In this document: positions 17,376 through 25,551 of the stretch, one piece after another
How the letters are laid out: the number at the start of each line of letters is the position of its first letter
Numbering within the stretch: the first letter of the stretch is position 1
Assembly: GCA_039679645.1 (NCBI GenBank)
Contig: JBDKUO010000069.1
Coordinates: 34,526 to 98,525 of the forward strand
DNA: 64,000 bases
Reading direction: 5' to 3'
Origin: Armatimonadota bacterium
Lineage (GTDB): Bacteria; Armatimonadota; UBA5829
Translations under genes and position numbers: made by a program
The notes under the pieces: model-generated
Told to the model about the DNA's origin: nothing
Seen by the model: only the letters and a program-made list of their open reading frames with translations
Database searches by the model: none

Positions 17376-17936
17376 CTAATCTTTGACTCGCTCCAGGTAG
17401 TCGTTTGTGCGCGTATCGACTTTTATCTTATCACCGATATTGATAAAGAAAGGAACCTGCACAACCGCGCCGGATTCGATTGTGGCGGGCTTGCTGCCGC
17501 CGGAAGCTGTGTTGCCCTTCTCGCCCGGCTCGGTCTCGACTATTTCCGCCTCAATAGTATACGGCAATTCTACATTTATCAGTTCGCCCTGATGCGAAAG
17601 CGCGGTCACTTCGAGGCCTTCCTTGAGATATTTCACTCCGTCGCCGATCTTCTCCTTGGGCACAGGGCTCATCTCGTAGGACTCGGTGTCCATGAAGAAG
17701 TATTCGCCGTCCTGCTCATAGCTGAACTGAAGCGGGTAGCGCTCTAAAATCGCCTGATCCATCTTCTCGCCGGCGCGCCATGTCTTTTCGATCACACCGC
17801 CTGTGCGCACATTTTTGAGCTTGCTGCGCACAAATGCGCCGCCTTTACCGGGCTTGACGTGCTGAAACTCCACAATCGTGAATATGTCATTGTCGACAAT
17901 TATCGACAAGCCGTTCCTGAAATCGCTGGTGTCCAT
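17376..17936 (-). CDS. efp: Translation elongation factor P
   Basis: 186 residues from MDTSDFRNG, with GGAGG 5 bases before the ATG at 17936. The upstream extension in the same frame is produced by a tandem repeat and is not coding. EF-P relieves ribosome stalling at polyproline. The loop HVKPGKGGAF holds the modifiable position at Lys31. C-terminal GDKIKVDTRTNDYLERV is the family signature. No epmA/epmB-type modification gene is seen nearby. Confidence 0.96.
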   Translation of the reverse strand: MDTSDFRNGLSIIVDNDIFTIVEFQHVKPGKGGAFVRSKLKNVRTGGVIEKTWRAGEKMDQAILERYPLQFSYEQDGEYFFMDTESYEMSPVPKEKIGDGVKYLKEGLEVTALSHQGELINVELPYTIEAEIVETEPGEKGNTASGGSKPATIESGAVVQVPFFINIGDKIKVDTRTNDYLERVKD

Positions 17937-18015
17937 TTGTCCTCCAAACTTATGCGTCTTCGCTCGAATTATAGCATATGGCGGTATATGGCGGCAAATT
18001 AGAGGGATTATATAT

Positions 18016-18102
18016 CGTTTGATCGTTGATCGTCTGATCGTTGATCGTCTGGTCGTTGATCGTCTGATCGTGTACCGTTGAATCACGATACACGATCAAA
18101 CG
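18016..18102. repeat. 15-mer tandem repeat inside an inverted repeat
   Basis: Three near-identical 15-mers (GTTGATCGTCTGATC, one with a single change) lie between outer arms CGTTTGATCG (18016-18025) and CGATCAAACG (18093-18102). TGATCGTGTA (18065-18074) also pairs with TACACGATCA (18089-18098). The block fills the gap between the ROK gene stop and the efp start and may end ROK transcription. Confidence 0.7.
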
Positions 18103-18119
18103 AACACACTCATCTTCCA

Positions 18120-19100
18120 TTAGGCCAGTCTTTGCAAGACCATTGCAGCGCCGCCAAGGACACCGGCGTTATCGCCAAGCTGGGCTGGAACAACTTCGCA
18201 TGCCTGAAGCTGTTGATAGAGGGCGTTGACTTCCACACTTGTCCTGATAGGCTCAAAGAGTAAATCTCCTGCCTGTGCAATTCCGCCGCCGATCACAACC
18301 TTATCGGGATTAAGCATATTGATTGCATTCGCAACACCTATGCCGATGTAATAGCCCGTCTCATGCAGGGTCTCAATTGAGACAGCATCACCCTCGGATG
18401 CGGCTTCGGCGATCATAGCGGGAGTGACATAGCGAAGATCGTGATTTGATTTTTCCAGAAGGCTTGTGCGCCTGCCCATATGAGCCTTGCGCGCTGCGCG
18501 ATCGATTATGGCATCACGCTGAGCAAGTGATTCCAGACAGCCGTAGCGTCCGCAACTGCATCTGGGACCATCGGCCAGTACGATCTGGTGGCCCATTTCG
18601 GGACCGCTCTCGTTGACGCCTGTCCAAATCTTGCCGTCTATGATAAGACCGCTGCCGATACCCGTGCCGAGTGTAAACATCACCATACACTTTGAGCCCT
18701 TGCCCGCCCCGAAGATACATTCGCCCAGAGCTGCGACATTCGCGTCATTACCCAGCAGCACACTTATGCCGATCTGGTCAACTATCGGAGATGCGAGCTG
18801 GATACCGTCCCAACCCAGGAAGTTTGGCGACCAGAGCACGAGCCCTTCTTCACTCTTAACAGTACCCGGCACACCCATCCCTACTCCGGCAATATCAGAC
18901 ATCTGAGCGGGTGAGTCCTCAACAGCCTGCCTGATCGCCGATACGATCTGGCCGACGGTCGCACCGAGACCCTCCATCGCTTTGGAATCCGTCCTGCCCT
19001 CACCGACAATGGCTCCGCTGCGGTCGACCACAGCCGCCCGGACATTTGTGCCTCCGAGATCGACACCTATCACATAGTGCGCGTTTGGATTAAAATCCAT
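18120..19100 (-). CDS. ROK-family sugar kinase (glucokinase-like)
   Basis: 326 residues. The N-terminal phosphate loop is VIGVDLGGTNVRAAVVD, the catalytic Asp lies in LLGNDANVAALGE, and the zinc-binding ROK signature is PRCSCGRYGCLESLA. The gene is full length with no repressor-type HTH, so it is likely a cytosolic kinase acting on glucose or a related hexose or amino sugar. AGAGGTAAC precedes the ATG. Confidence 0.93.
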   Translation of the reverse strand: MDFNPNAHYVIGVDLGGTNVRAAVVDRSGAIVGEGRTDSKAMEGLGATVGQIVSAIRQAVEDSPAQMSDIAGVGMGVPGTVKSEEGLVLWSPNFLGWDGIQLASPIVDQIGISVLLGNDANVAALGECIFGAGKGSKCMVMFTLGTGIGSGLIIDGKIWTGVNESGPEMGHQIVLADGPRCSCGRYGCLESLAQRDAIIDRAARKAHMGRRTSLLEKSNHDLRYVTPAMIAEAASEGDAVSIETLHETGYYIGIGVANAINMLNPDKVVIGGGIAQAGDLLFEPIRTSVEVNALYQQLQACEVVPAQLGDNAGVLGGAAMVLQRLA

Positions 19101-19138
19101 ATATGTTACCTCTATAACAAATTAAGAGCGGAGAGCGC

Positions 19139-19753
19139 TTAGAACTGCAGGGGCAACAGCTCCGCTCCGAAATATGCGTCATTTTTGATAGTATAGGCTT
19201 TGAGCCGAAACATACTTATTGGCTGCCAGCCGAATGCGGCATTGAAATTCTGGCTGTCGTATTCACCCTGGATAAAAAACTTCAACGGCAGATGCGCCTC
19301 AACACCAAAAAACGTGCCTTTGATACCTCCGGCGGCAACACCCGCGGTAAGAGAAAGGTCTTTCACGAACGGGTTTATCATTCCTATTGGAAGGTGCTTT
19401 GTTGCGACCACATAACCGGTGACTCCATCGTCGGACTCATCTGCGATATCCTGCACGCCAAATGCAACTGCGGGATTAAAAGTGGTCTCAGGCAGGAAGT
19501 TCCACTGCGCGCCGTATTCGTTATCTTTATCACCGCCGGGATTCTCATGCCGCAGCACGCTTAGTTCGACCTGCATCAGACCCGCCGCAAGCCACATATA
19601 ACTGCCGTCATCATTGCCGGGGCTTACGGCAGCCTCGGCACGGACCTGACCGGTAGTCAGTGTCTCGCCGCTCGGAACCAGCAGGATCCTGTTAGCCACA
19701 GCAGGGCCGCTCAACGCGCAGACTAAAAATGCAATGAACAAAGCTCTCTTCAT
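19139..19753 (-). CDS. Exported beta-barrel-like protein
   Basis: 204 residues with a signal peptide (residues 1-20, ending AVA). The mature part consists of alternating amphipathic strands (VELSVLRHENP, LSLTAGVAAGGIKGTFFGVE, KFFIQGEYDSQNFNAAFG) and ends in a terminal aromatic (LLPLQF), as in small outer-membrane barrels. The function is unknown. It follows the TolB-like gene and precedes ROK by 38 bases. Confidence 0.65.
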   Translation of the reverse strand: MKRALFIAFLVCALSGPAVANRILLVPSGETLTTGQVRAEAAVSPGNDDGSYMWLAAGLMQVELSVLRHENPGGDKDNEYGAQWNFLPETTFNPAVAFGVQDIADESDDGVTGYVVATKHLPIGMINPFVKDLSLTAGVAAGGIKGTFFGVEAHLPLKFFIQGEYDSQNFNAAFGWQPISMFRLKAYTIKNDAYFGAELLPLQF

Positions 19754-19868
19754 ATTTCCTGGTCTCCTTATAAATCGTTTGACACAGTTCGGCAGTCACA
19801 AAACCTTGCGCCGCACATGAATAATATTGACGGCATTGCGGCTGGAGTATCGCCCGGCTGCCAGCAGG

Positions 19869-21017
19869 CTACTTTGCCGATATGGGCGTCCATATCGCAT
19901 TGAAACTCTTGCCGTCGCGGGTCAACCGAGTAACCTTGCCGCTTGACGGACTGATCAAGACAATATCGCGCTTATCGCCATTGTCATGGACGAGGGTTGC
20001 CAGAATTGTGTTTCCGTCCGTCGAGTAGACTAGACTCTCAAATACGCCCTCGCCGATAATACCTGCCTGACCCGACCTCAAATCGATTTTTAGCAGGCCG
20101 CTGGGGGCCTTCTTACCGGTCGATATTAGTGGAACCACGGCCTCGGACCCGTCGGGAGAGATTGTGGGAACTCCTAACTCCTGTTTTTCCGTGTCCCAGA
20201 TTTTGCCGCCCTGCTTATGCTCTATGTCAAATATGAGCAACAGGCTCTTCTTCTTGATTTTTACCGAGGCGGCAAGCACCGGCTTTTTTGCTGCCCAGGA
20301 ATACCCGGCTATTTGGCCTGCCGCCAGTATCTGGCGCTGCGGACAAACCCCACCATGCGAATCTTCACCGGAGTGGTCGTGATGCGGGATATACACCAGC
20401 ATGTCATTATCCGCAGCATCTTTTGTAACACCGGCGATACTTTCACCGTCGGGAGCCCAGGCATATGAATAATAGGCCGGGATCTCGCGGCTCTCTGTGG
20501 TAGATGACATGGCGCCGTGAATTTCCGCATCAGTCGGCAGCACGCATTCGGGGCTGTCGCCATTCAGATCGGCTGTATATACCCTGCCGCTTGCTATAAA
20601 CGAAAGCCTCTTGCCGTCGGGGGTATAACCGGGCTCTTTCTTAGGCCCCGTAGCGCTGGTAAGCTGATTCAGTTCGCCTCCCCTGGCTCCGACGGAGACG
20701 ACCTGCTTCTCCTGACCGAGCATGGCGACAAACACGATTCTATTGCCGGTCGGCGATATGGCCGGAAATGAAAGGACTCCGGCGCCCTTGGTAAGTGCCT
20801 TGCGGTTGGAGCCGTCCTTGTCCATTACGTATATATCCGACCCGTCGCGACCGGAGACGAACACGATCTTATCCTGGAGGCACGGGCCTGAGAAGAGAGT
20901 GATTCCAAACCACTGCTCCAGCTTGCCGGATGTACCTGCCATTAGTGCCCCGAGGATGAGTATTATAAAAAAGAGCGTGATGATCCCCTTGAGTTCGGGG
21001 TTCTTAATGATTTTCAT
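19869..21017 (-). CDS. Membrane-anchored TolB-like beta-propeller protein
   Basis: 382 residues. One N-terminal span (12-32) anchors an outward beta-propeller built from WD40-like PD40 repeats (IVFVSGRDGSDIYVMDKDGS, AISPTGNRIVFVA, GYTPDGKRLSFIA, TISPDGSEAVVPL). Such repeats occur in TolB and in many periplasmic scaffold proteins. A His-rich stretch (PHHDHSGEDSHGG) near 228-240 could bind metal. No Pal or Tol genes are near, so it is not called TolB. Confidence 0.75.
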   Translation of the reverse strand: MKIIKNPELKGIITLFFIILILGALMAGTSGKLEQWFGITLFSGPCLQDKIVFVSGRDGSDIYVMDKDGSNRKALTKGAGVLSFPAISPTGNRIVFVAMLGQEKQVVSVGARGGELNQLTSATGPKKEPGYTPDGKRLSFIASGRVYTADLNGDSPECVLPTDAEIHGAMSSTTESREIPAYYSYAWAPDGESIAGVTKDAADNDMLVYIPHHDHSGEDSHGGVCPQRQILAAGQIAGYSWAAKKPVLAASVKIKKKSLLLIFDIEHKQGGKIWDTEKQELGVPTISPDGSEAVVPLISTGKKAPSGLLKIDLRSGQAGIIGEGVFESLVYSTDGNTILATLVHDNGDKRDIVLISPSSGKVTRLTRDGKSFNAIWTPISAK

Positions 21018-21040
21018 AGTACCTGTCTATCCGTTCTTAT

Positions 21041-22636
21041 TTACTTTGTCGCTTTGGAAAAGCGAAGGACTTTTCCGACCATCTCGCCGGTCAAGACACC
21101 GCTTTCAACTGCCAGCTTGCCGTTGACGAATACAAATTTTATGCCCCTGGATATCTGGTGCGGGTTTTCGTAAGTTGCCGCGTCGGATATTTCATTGGGA
21201 TCAAAAATCACAATGTCTGCCCAGTTGCCTGCCCTGAGCAAGCCACGGTCCGTAAGACCCATCTTCCTTGCCGGTAGCGAGGTCATCTTTTGTATGGCGG
21301 TCTCCAAACCTATTACGCCGCGCTCACGCACATACCTGCCCAGAATTCTAGAAAAAGTTCCATATGCGCGGGGATGTGGCTTGCCGCGTGATAGCCTGCC
21401 CGATACGCTCCTTGCGGACGCGTCACTGCCTACCATCGCAAAGCTCGAACGCATTACAGTCTCCACATCTTCCTCACACAGAGAAAAATGCACCATGGAA
21501 ACCGCAAGCCTTTCCTCGGCCAATAGATCCAGCACAACTTCTTCAGGCCGGGAGCCTCTTTGGGAAGCAATGTCCTCAATGCTCATTCCTTCGCATTTGC
21601 GGTTGTCTTCGCTGCCTACGCTGCTTATCAATACGTTTTTCCACTCATCTTCGTTGCATTCGCCTCTGCCGTTATTGCTCAGAAATTCAAGCAGTTCACA
21701 ACGTCTATCTCGAATACGCTCCAGCAGAGCTGCGTCACCGCCATCATATGCCCACTGCGGAAGCATCGCCGAGAGTGAAGTGGCCGAAGCTATATACGGA
21801 TACTGATCAACACTGATATCCATTCCTGCGGCTCTGCACTCATCTACCATAGCAAGTGTCGTCTTTACGCGTCCCCAATTGGCTCGCCCACAGGCCTTAT
21901 GATGGGATATTTGCACGCCGACACCGCTCTGCCTGCCGACTGAAATGGCCTCTTCGACCGCTTCCACAAGATGGTCGCCCTCATCACGCATATGAGTCGA
22001 GTAGAAGCCGCCGAATTGTGCAACGACACTCGCAAGCCCGGCAAGTTCGATCAGATTTGCATAACAACTCGGGGGATAGATCAATCCGCTGGAGAGGCCG
22101 AATGCGCCCTGCTCCATCGCATCACGAAGATCGGAGCGCATCCGGTCGATCTCACTCGGAGAAGCTTCACGCTCGGCCAGACCGACCGATCCCGACCGCA
22201 GATTGGCATGGCCGACAAGCGTGGCAAAATTGATTGCAATGGGCCGCCTCTCCATAGCCGAGAGCATTTCACCCAGGCCCTGCCAATCTTCTTCGATTCC
22301 ATTCTTCCTGCGCCAACTCTCTAACTCTGCGCACGAAAGCTCATCCAGACATGGAGCAGCCGAAAAACCGCAGTTGCCGCACAGTTCGGTCGTAACACCC
22401 TGTGTGATCTTGCTCTCGGCACGCCCATCGATAAAGAGAATAGAGTCTGTGTGGGAATGGATGTCTATAAAACCCGGGGCTACTACCAAATCGGCAGCAT
22501 GAATCGTGCGCGCGGCATCACCGGGGATATCGCCTATCGCCGCGACCCTGCCGTCCTTGATGGCGACATCGGCGACAAAAGGCTCCGCCCCCGAACCGTC
22601 GATTACGGTAGCATCCTTGATATGAAAGTCGAACAT
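21041..22636 (-). CDS. D-aminoacylase-like amidohydrolase
   Basis: About 531 residues from the ATG at 22636; in-frame GTG codons at 22648 and 22663 are alternatives and no ribosome binding site decides. This amidohydrolase-superfamily protein has the metal HxH in GFIDIHSHTDS, the zinc-ligand Cys in TTELCGNCGFSAAP, a His in STHMRDEGDH, two His in QISHHKACG and the late Asp in VGSDASA. These match N-acyl-D-amino-acid deacylases. The likely reaction is removal of an acyl group from D-amino acids; the natural substrate is uncertain. No signal peptide is seen. Confidence 0.87.
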   Translation of the reverse strand: MFDFHIKDATVIDGSGAEPFVADVAIKDGRVAAIGDIPGDAARTIHAADLVVAPGFIDIHSHTDSILFIDGRAESKITQGVTTELCGNCGFSAAPCLDELSCAELESWRRKNGIEEDWQGLGEMLSAMERRPIAINFATLVGHANLRSGSVGLAEREASPSEIDRMRSDLRDAMEQGAFGLSSGLIYPPSCYANLIELAGLASVVAQFGGFYSTHMRDEGDHLVEAVEEAISVGRQSGVGVQISHHKACGRANWGRVKTTLAMVDECRAAGMDISVDQYPYIASATSLSAMLPQWAYDGGDAALLERIRDRRCELLEFLSNNGRGECNEDEWKNVLISSVGSEDNRKCEGMSIEDIASQRGSRPEEVVLDLLAEERLAVSMVHFSLCEEDVETVMRSSFAMVGSDASARSVSGRLSRGKPHPRAYGTFSRILGRYVRERGVIGLETAIQKMTSLPARKMGLTDRGLLRAGNWADIVIFDPNEISDAATYENPHQISRGIKFVFVNGKLAVESGVLTGEMVGKVLRFSKATK

Positions 22637-22763
22637 ATGCTGGCTCACGGTTATGATTTCCACGAGCCAAGTCTCAATTCCTTTCGCCGGAGCCTAAAAA
22701 CCATTAAGGATTGGCGGTAAAATTCGGCGGATTTTTTGTCGCCATGGCCGGCTGCATTCAGGG

Positions 22764-23192
22764 CTATTTTTCACCTGCGGATTGAAAATATCTTTTGGCG
22801 AGGATGATTGCGACGTAGTCGTCATAGGGACGGTCGGGAGTTTGAAGTGAGATAGGGATAAGCCTGCGCAGCCCACGGCGAGGATTATCCTGAAAATACA
22901 TTGCGCGTGCGAGCAGTGTGGTGAACTTTTCGTCGATCATCTCGACCGGCGCTGCGCTCACCTTACCGACCGCCCGCACGGCCTGAACGGATGTAGTCCC
23001 ATTGCCGATCACAATCACACCCGGATGAAAGCGCTGTTCAAGATCGGCTGCAGACTCGCCGAGGCGGACGGTCTCAATTACGCTGTGATAGACAACTTCA
23101 GGCGCAGAACCGTCCTTACAGGCGACAACTGCCACACCGCACTTCATACTGCCGGGATCTATTGCAAGGACGGTTTTTACTTCGCCGCTCAT
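22764..23192 (-). CDS. YqgF-like RNase H-fold protein
   Basis: 142 residues from the ATG at 23192, which overlaps the CBS gene stop by ATGA. The first strand carries LAIDPGSMKCGVAVV, as in YqgF/RuvX, and a second acidic site is in VEMIDEKFTTLLAR. The C-terminal PYDDYVAIILAKRYF supplies another Asp. YqgF family members process pre-16S rRNA or act as Holliday-junction-resolvase-like nucleases; sequence alone does not decide which. Confidence 0.75.
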   Translation of the reverse strand: MSGEVKTVLAIDPGSMKCGVAVVACKDGSAPEVVYHSVIETVRLGESAADLEQRFHPGVIVIGNGTTSVQAVRAVGKVSAAPVEMIDEKFTTLLARAMYFQDNPRRGLRRLIPISLQTPDRPYDDYVAIILAKRYFQSAGEK

Positions 23193-23698
23193 AGTTCTAT
23201 AAGCTGACCTTTTCGCGGTTTGCCGGGACATGCGTCGAAGCCGTTTGACTCCTTTGCCAACGCTTGTATGATATCTTTCCGGCTTACAATACCGACCACT
23301 TTGCGCTCACGCAGAATAGGGACTCTGTTTACCGCATGCTCGATCATCTCGCGCGCAATGTCGCTTACAATCGAGTCCTCCATGAAAGTAAGCACCTTTC
23401 GGGTCATGGCATCCTCGACAAGTTTGGCCTGCGAGCGCCGATATGCCTCCTCCACTCCATCGGGATGCGGCGCGAACAGGCTGTTCTTGTACGCCACGGC
23501 GTCCGGCAGAGAAATCTGACCCTTGAGAAGCAGGTCGCTCTCGGTAATGATCCCCTGAAGATGGCCATCGGAATCAACTACCGGCAGGCCACTGATATTG
23601 TTGCAGGCCATCAGCCTGAGAGCCTCTTCTATAGAAGAGCCTTTACGAACCGTAATGACATCTCGCGTCATTATATCTTTTGCAGTGAGATTGAGCAT
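23189..23698 (-). CDS. Tandem CBS-domain protein
   Basis: 169 residues made of two CBS motifs (residues about 8-60 with TAKDIMTRDVITV and GLPVVDSDGHLQGIITESD, and about 90-150 with VEDAMTRKVLTF and VNRVPILRERKVVGIVSRKD). The pair should form a Bateman module that binds adenine nucleotides. No catalytic domain is attached. It is coupled by a 4-base overlap to the YqgF-like gene. Confidence 0.88.
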   Translation of the reverse strand: MLNLTAKDIMTRDVITVRKGSSIEEALRLMACNNISGLPVVDSDGHLQGIITESDLLLKGQISLPDAVAYKNSLFAPHPDGVEEAYRRSQAKLVEDAMTRKVLTFMEDSIVSDIAREMIEHAVNRVPILRERKVVGIVSRKDIIQALAKESNGFDACPGKPRKGQLIEL

Positions 23699-23807
23699 TT
23701 ACTTCTCCAAATGTTAAGACTACCCGTCTAGTATACCATGCCGCTGTCCGGCCGGAACCCTCGGCTTTCATGATGAGAACAAAGGTATCTACGTTCAGTT
23801 ACTTGAA

Positions 23808-23841
23808 CCGGCAATTTGTCGGTCTGACCTCAAATCGCCGG
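23808..23841. repeat. Hairpin in the CBS/phosphohexomutase divergent region
   Basis: CCGGC-A-ATTTG pairs with CAAAT-C-GCCGG with one internal mismatch and a 12-base loop. It lies upstream of the extended -10 promoter at 23879; its role is unknown. Confidence 0.4.
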
Positions 23842-23878
23842 ATTGGAACAGCAATGTCTTTAGCCACCGCTGCCGACA

Positions 23879-23887
23879 TGGTATAAT
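23879..23887 (+). promoter_or_regulatory. Extended -10 promoter of the phosphohexomutase gene
   Basis: TGGTATAAT is an exact TGnTATAAT extended -10 box, 27 bases before the ATG. The -35 region is weak, as allowed for this class. Confidence 0.6.
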
Positions 23888-23914
23888 CTTTTGGCTTTGC
23901 AAGGAGGTTAGCAG

Positions 23915-25279
23915 ATGACGCTTGGACACAAGGATATAAAAAAGGGTATTTTCAAAGCATACGATATCAGAGGGCTATACCCAAAGGAGATTGATGACGA
24001 GGATGCATATCGCATTGCAAGGGCTTTCGTTTCAGCCCTGAATTGCAAGAGGGTTGTGATAGGCCATGACATGCGTGAGTCCGCCGAGACATTTGAGGCT
24101 GCGACAATTAGAGGCCTGATCGACCAGGGCGCGGATGTCGTGCCGGTCGGCCTTACTTCTACGCCGATGTACTATTTTGCGGTCAATCATCTAAACGCCG
24201 ACGCGGGGGTTATGTGCACGGCATCGCACAACCCGGCTGAATATAACGGCTATAAAATGACAGGCAAGGGAGCAGTCCCCAGCATTGCAATCATAAGCAA
24301 CGAGGACCTTTGGAAGCTGGCATGTGAAGGCAACTTCGCCGAGCCGGCAAAAAAAGGCACCGTTCTTGCTCAGGAAAATGTTCTCGATGAATATACGGAA
24401 GCCGTGCTCAACAATACCGGAATCCGCAGTTTCGGAAACCTAAAACTGGTGATCGACTGCGCTAACGGTATGGGCGGCTATATATTGCCCGAGATTATGA
24501 AGAAGGTCGGCAGCGAACCCATAAAGCTCTACTGGAGGCTGGACGGAAGCTTCCCCAACCATGAGGCAAACCCGCTCAAGACGGAGACGCTGCTTGCGCT
24601 GCGCGACCGAGTGGTGGATGAAAAGGCCGATATTGGGATAGCGTTCGATGGCGACGGCGACCGTGTGGCGTTCGTTGACGAAAAGGGACAAATCATTTCC
24701 GGCGACTTTGTCACTGCTCTGATCGCACGCGAGATGCTTAAGAAAAAGCCAGGCGCGGAGATTCTCTATGATCTCAGGTCGAGCTGGATAGTGCCTGAAG
24801 AGATAGAAAAAGCGGGCGGCAAGGCAACAGAGTGCAGAGTCGGCCATGGCCTTATCAAGAAGCAGATGCGCGAGGAAGGCGGATACTTTGCCGGAGAGCT
24901 ATCGAGTCACTACTATTTCAGTGATTTCTATACTACCGATAACGGCGACTTGGCGATGCTCAATATGCTCAAACTGTTGCTCGAAGAGGGCAAGCCCATG
25001 TCCGAGGTCGTAGCTCCATTAAGAAAATATTATCACAGTGGAGAGATTAACTCCGAAGTGAAAGATATCCCCGCTGTGCTGGCTCGCCTTAAGGCAAAAT
25101 ATGGCCCGGTCGCAAAGCGGGTGACCGAGATAGACGGCTACAAAGCCGAGTTTGACAACTGGTGGTTTAATGTCCGGCCGTCCAACACCGAACCTCTGAT
25201 CAGGCTCAACCTTGAAGCCAAAACCAGAGAGCAGATGGAAGAGAAGGTCAAAGAACTGCTGGGCGAGATCAGAAGTTAG
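23915..25279 (+). CDS. Phosphomannomutase/phosphoglucomutase
   Basis: 454 residues of the alpha-D-phosphohexomutase family. The phosphoserine loop is TASHNPAEYNGYKM, the metal loop DGDGDRVAFVDE, the sugar-binding loop GELSSHYYF (normally GEMSGH) and the phosphate-binding loop RPSNTEPLIRLNLE. It interconverts hexose-1- and 6-phosphates for polysaccharide and nucleotide-sugar synthesis. GGAGG precedes the ATG. Whether mannose or glucose is preferred cannot be told. Confidence 0.94.
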   Translation: MTLGHKDIKKGIFKAYDIRGLYPKEIDDEDAYRIARAFVSALNCKRVVIGHDMRESAETFEAATIRGLIDQGADVVPVGLTSTPMYYFAVNHLNADAGVMCTASHNPAEYNGYKMTGKGAVPSIAIISNEDLWKLACEGNFAEPAKKGTVLAQENVLDEYTEAVLNNTGIRSFGNLKLVIDCANGMGGYILPEIMKKVGSEPIKLYWRLDGSFPNHEANPLKTETLLALRDRVVDEKADIGIAFDGDGDRVAFVDEKGQIISGDFVTALIAREMLKKKPGAEILYDLRSSWIVPEEIEKAGGKATECRVGHGLIKKQMREEGGYFAGELSSHYYFSDFYTTDNGDLAMLNMLKLLLEEGKPMSEVVAPLRKYYHSGEINSEVKDIPAVLARLKAKYGPVAKRVTEIDGYKAEFDNWWFNVRPSNTEPLIRLNLEAKTREQMEEKVKELLGEIRS

Positions 25280-25301
25280 ACAAAATACATTTAAGCATTG
25301 G

Positions 25302-25327
25302 TGCTGCCCAAAATATTACGGGCAGCA
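25302..25327. terminator. Bidirectional terminator
   Basis: TGCTGCCC pairs with GGGCAGCA around a 10-base loop, between convergent genes. CTTTTT follows nearby on the plus side. Confidence 0.6.
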
Positions 25328-25340
25328 TCAAGCTTTTTGA

Positions 25341-25532
25341 TCATTCTTCAATTGTAATGGCGTCCACCGGACAGTCCTCGCACGCTTGGCGGCATTTTTC
25401 CTCTGCCTCCGGCGGGACTGGGTCGACTTTGACATGCGCAAGGCCATCATCGCCCATCTCAAAGACTTCAGGACATATATCGACGCACGTTCCGTCACCA
25501 ATGCATTCTTCTGTTATAACACGTGCTTTCAT
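25341..25532 (-). CDS. Single-cluster ferredoxin with Asp cluster ligand
   Basis: 63 residues from the ATG at 25532, with GGAGG 9 bases upstream. The motif is C10-I-G-D13-G-T-C16-V-D-I-C20-P plus C54-P. Asp13 replaces the usual second cysteine, as in Pyrococcus furiosus ferredoxin, where Asp14 ligates the iron. C20 with C47 or C51 may form the disulfide known in that type. It is expected to be a small cytosolic electron carrier. It starts 19 bases after selD. Confidence 0.93.
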   Translation of the reverse strand: MKARVITEECIGDGTCVDICPEVFEMGDDGLAHVKVDPVPPEAEEKCRQACEDCPVDAITIEE

Positions 25533-25551
25533 ACGCTGAGTCCTCCATCGA

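Noticed and set aside
17937..18086. 50-codon N-terminal extension of EF-P rich in Arg, Ser and Thr
   Set aside because: It is translated from the 15-mer tandem repeat; the family start at 17936 has its own GGAGG site.
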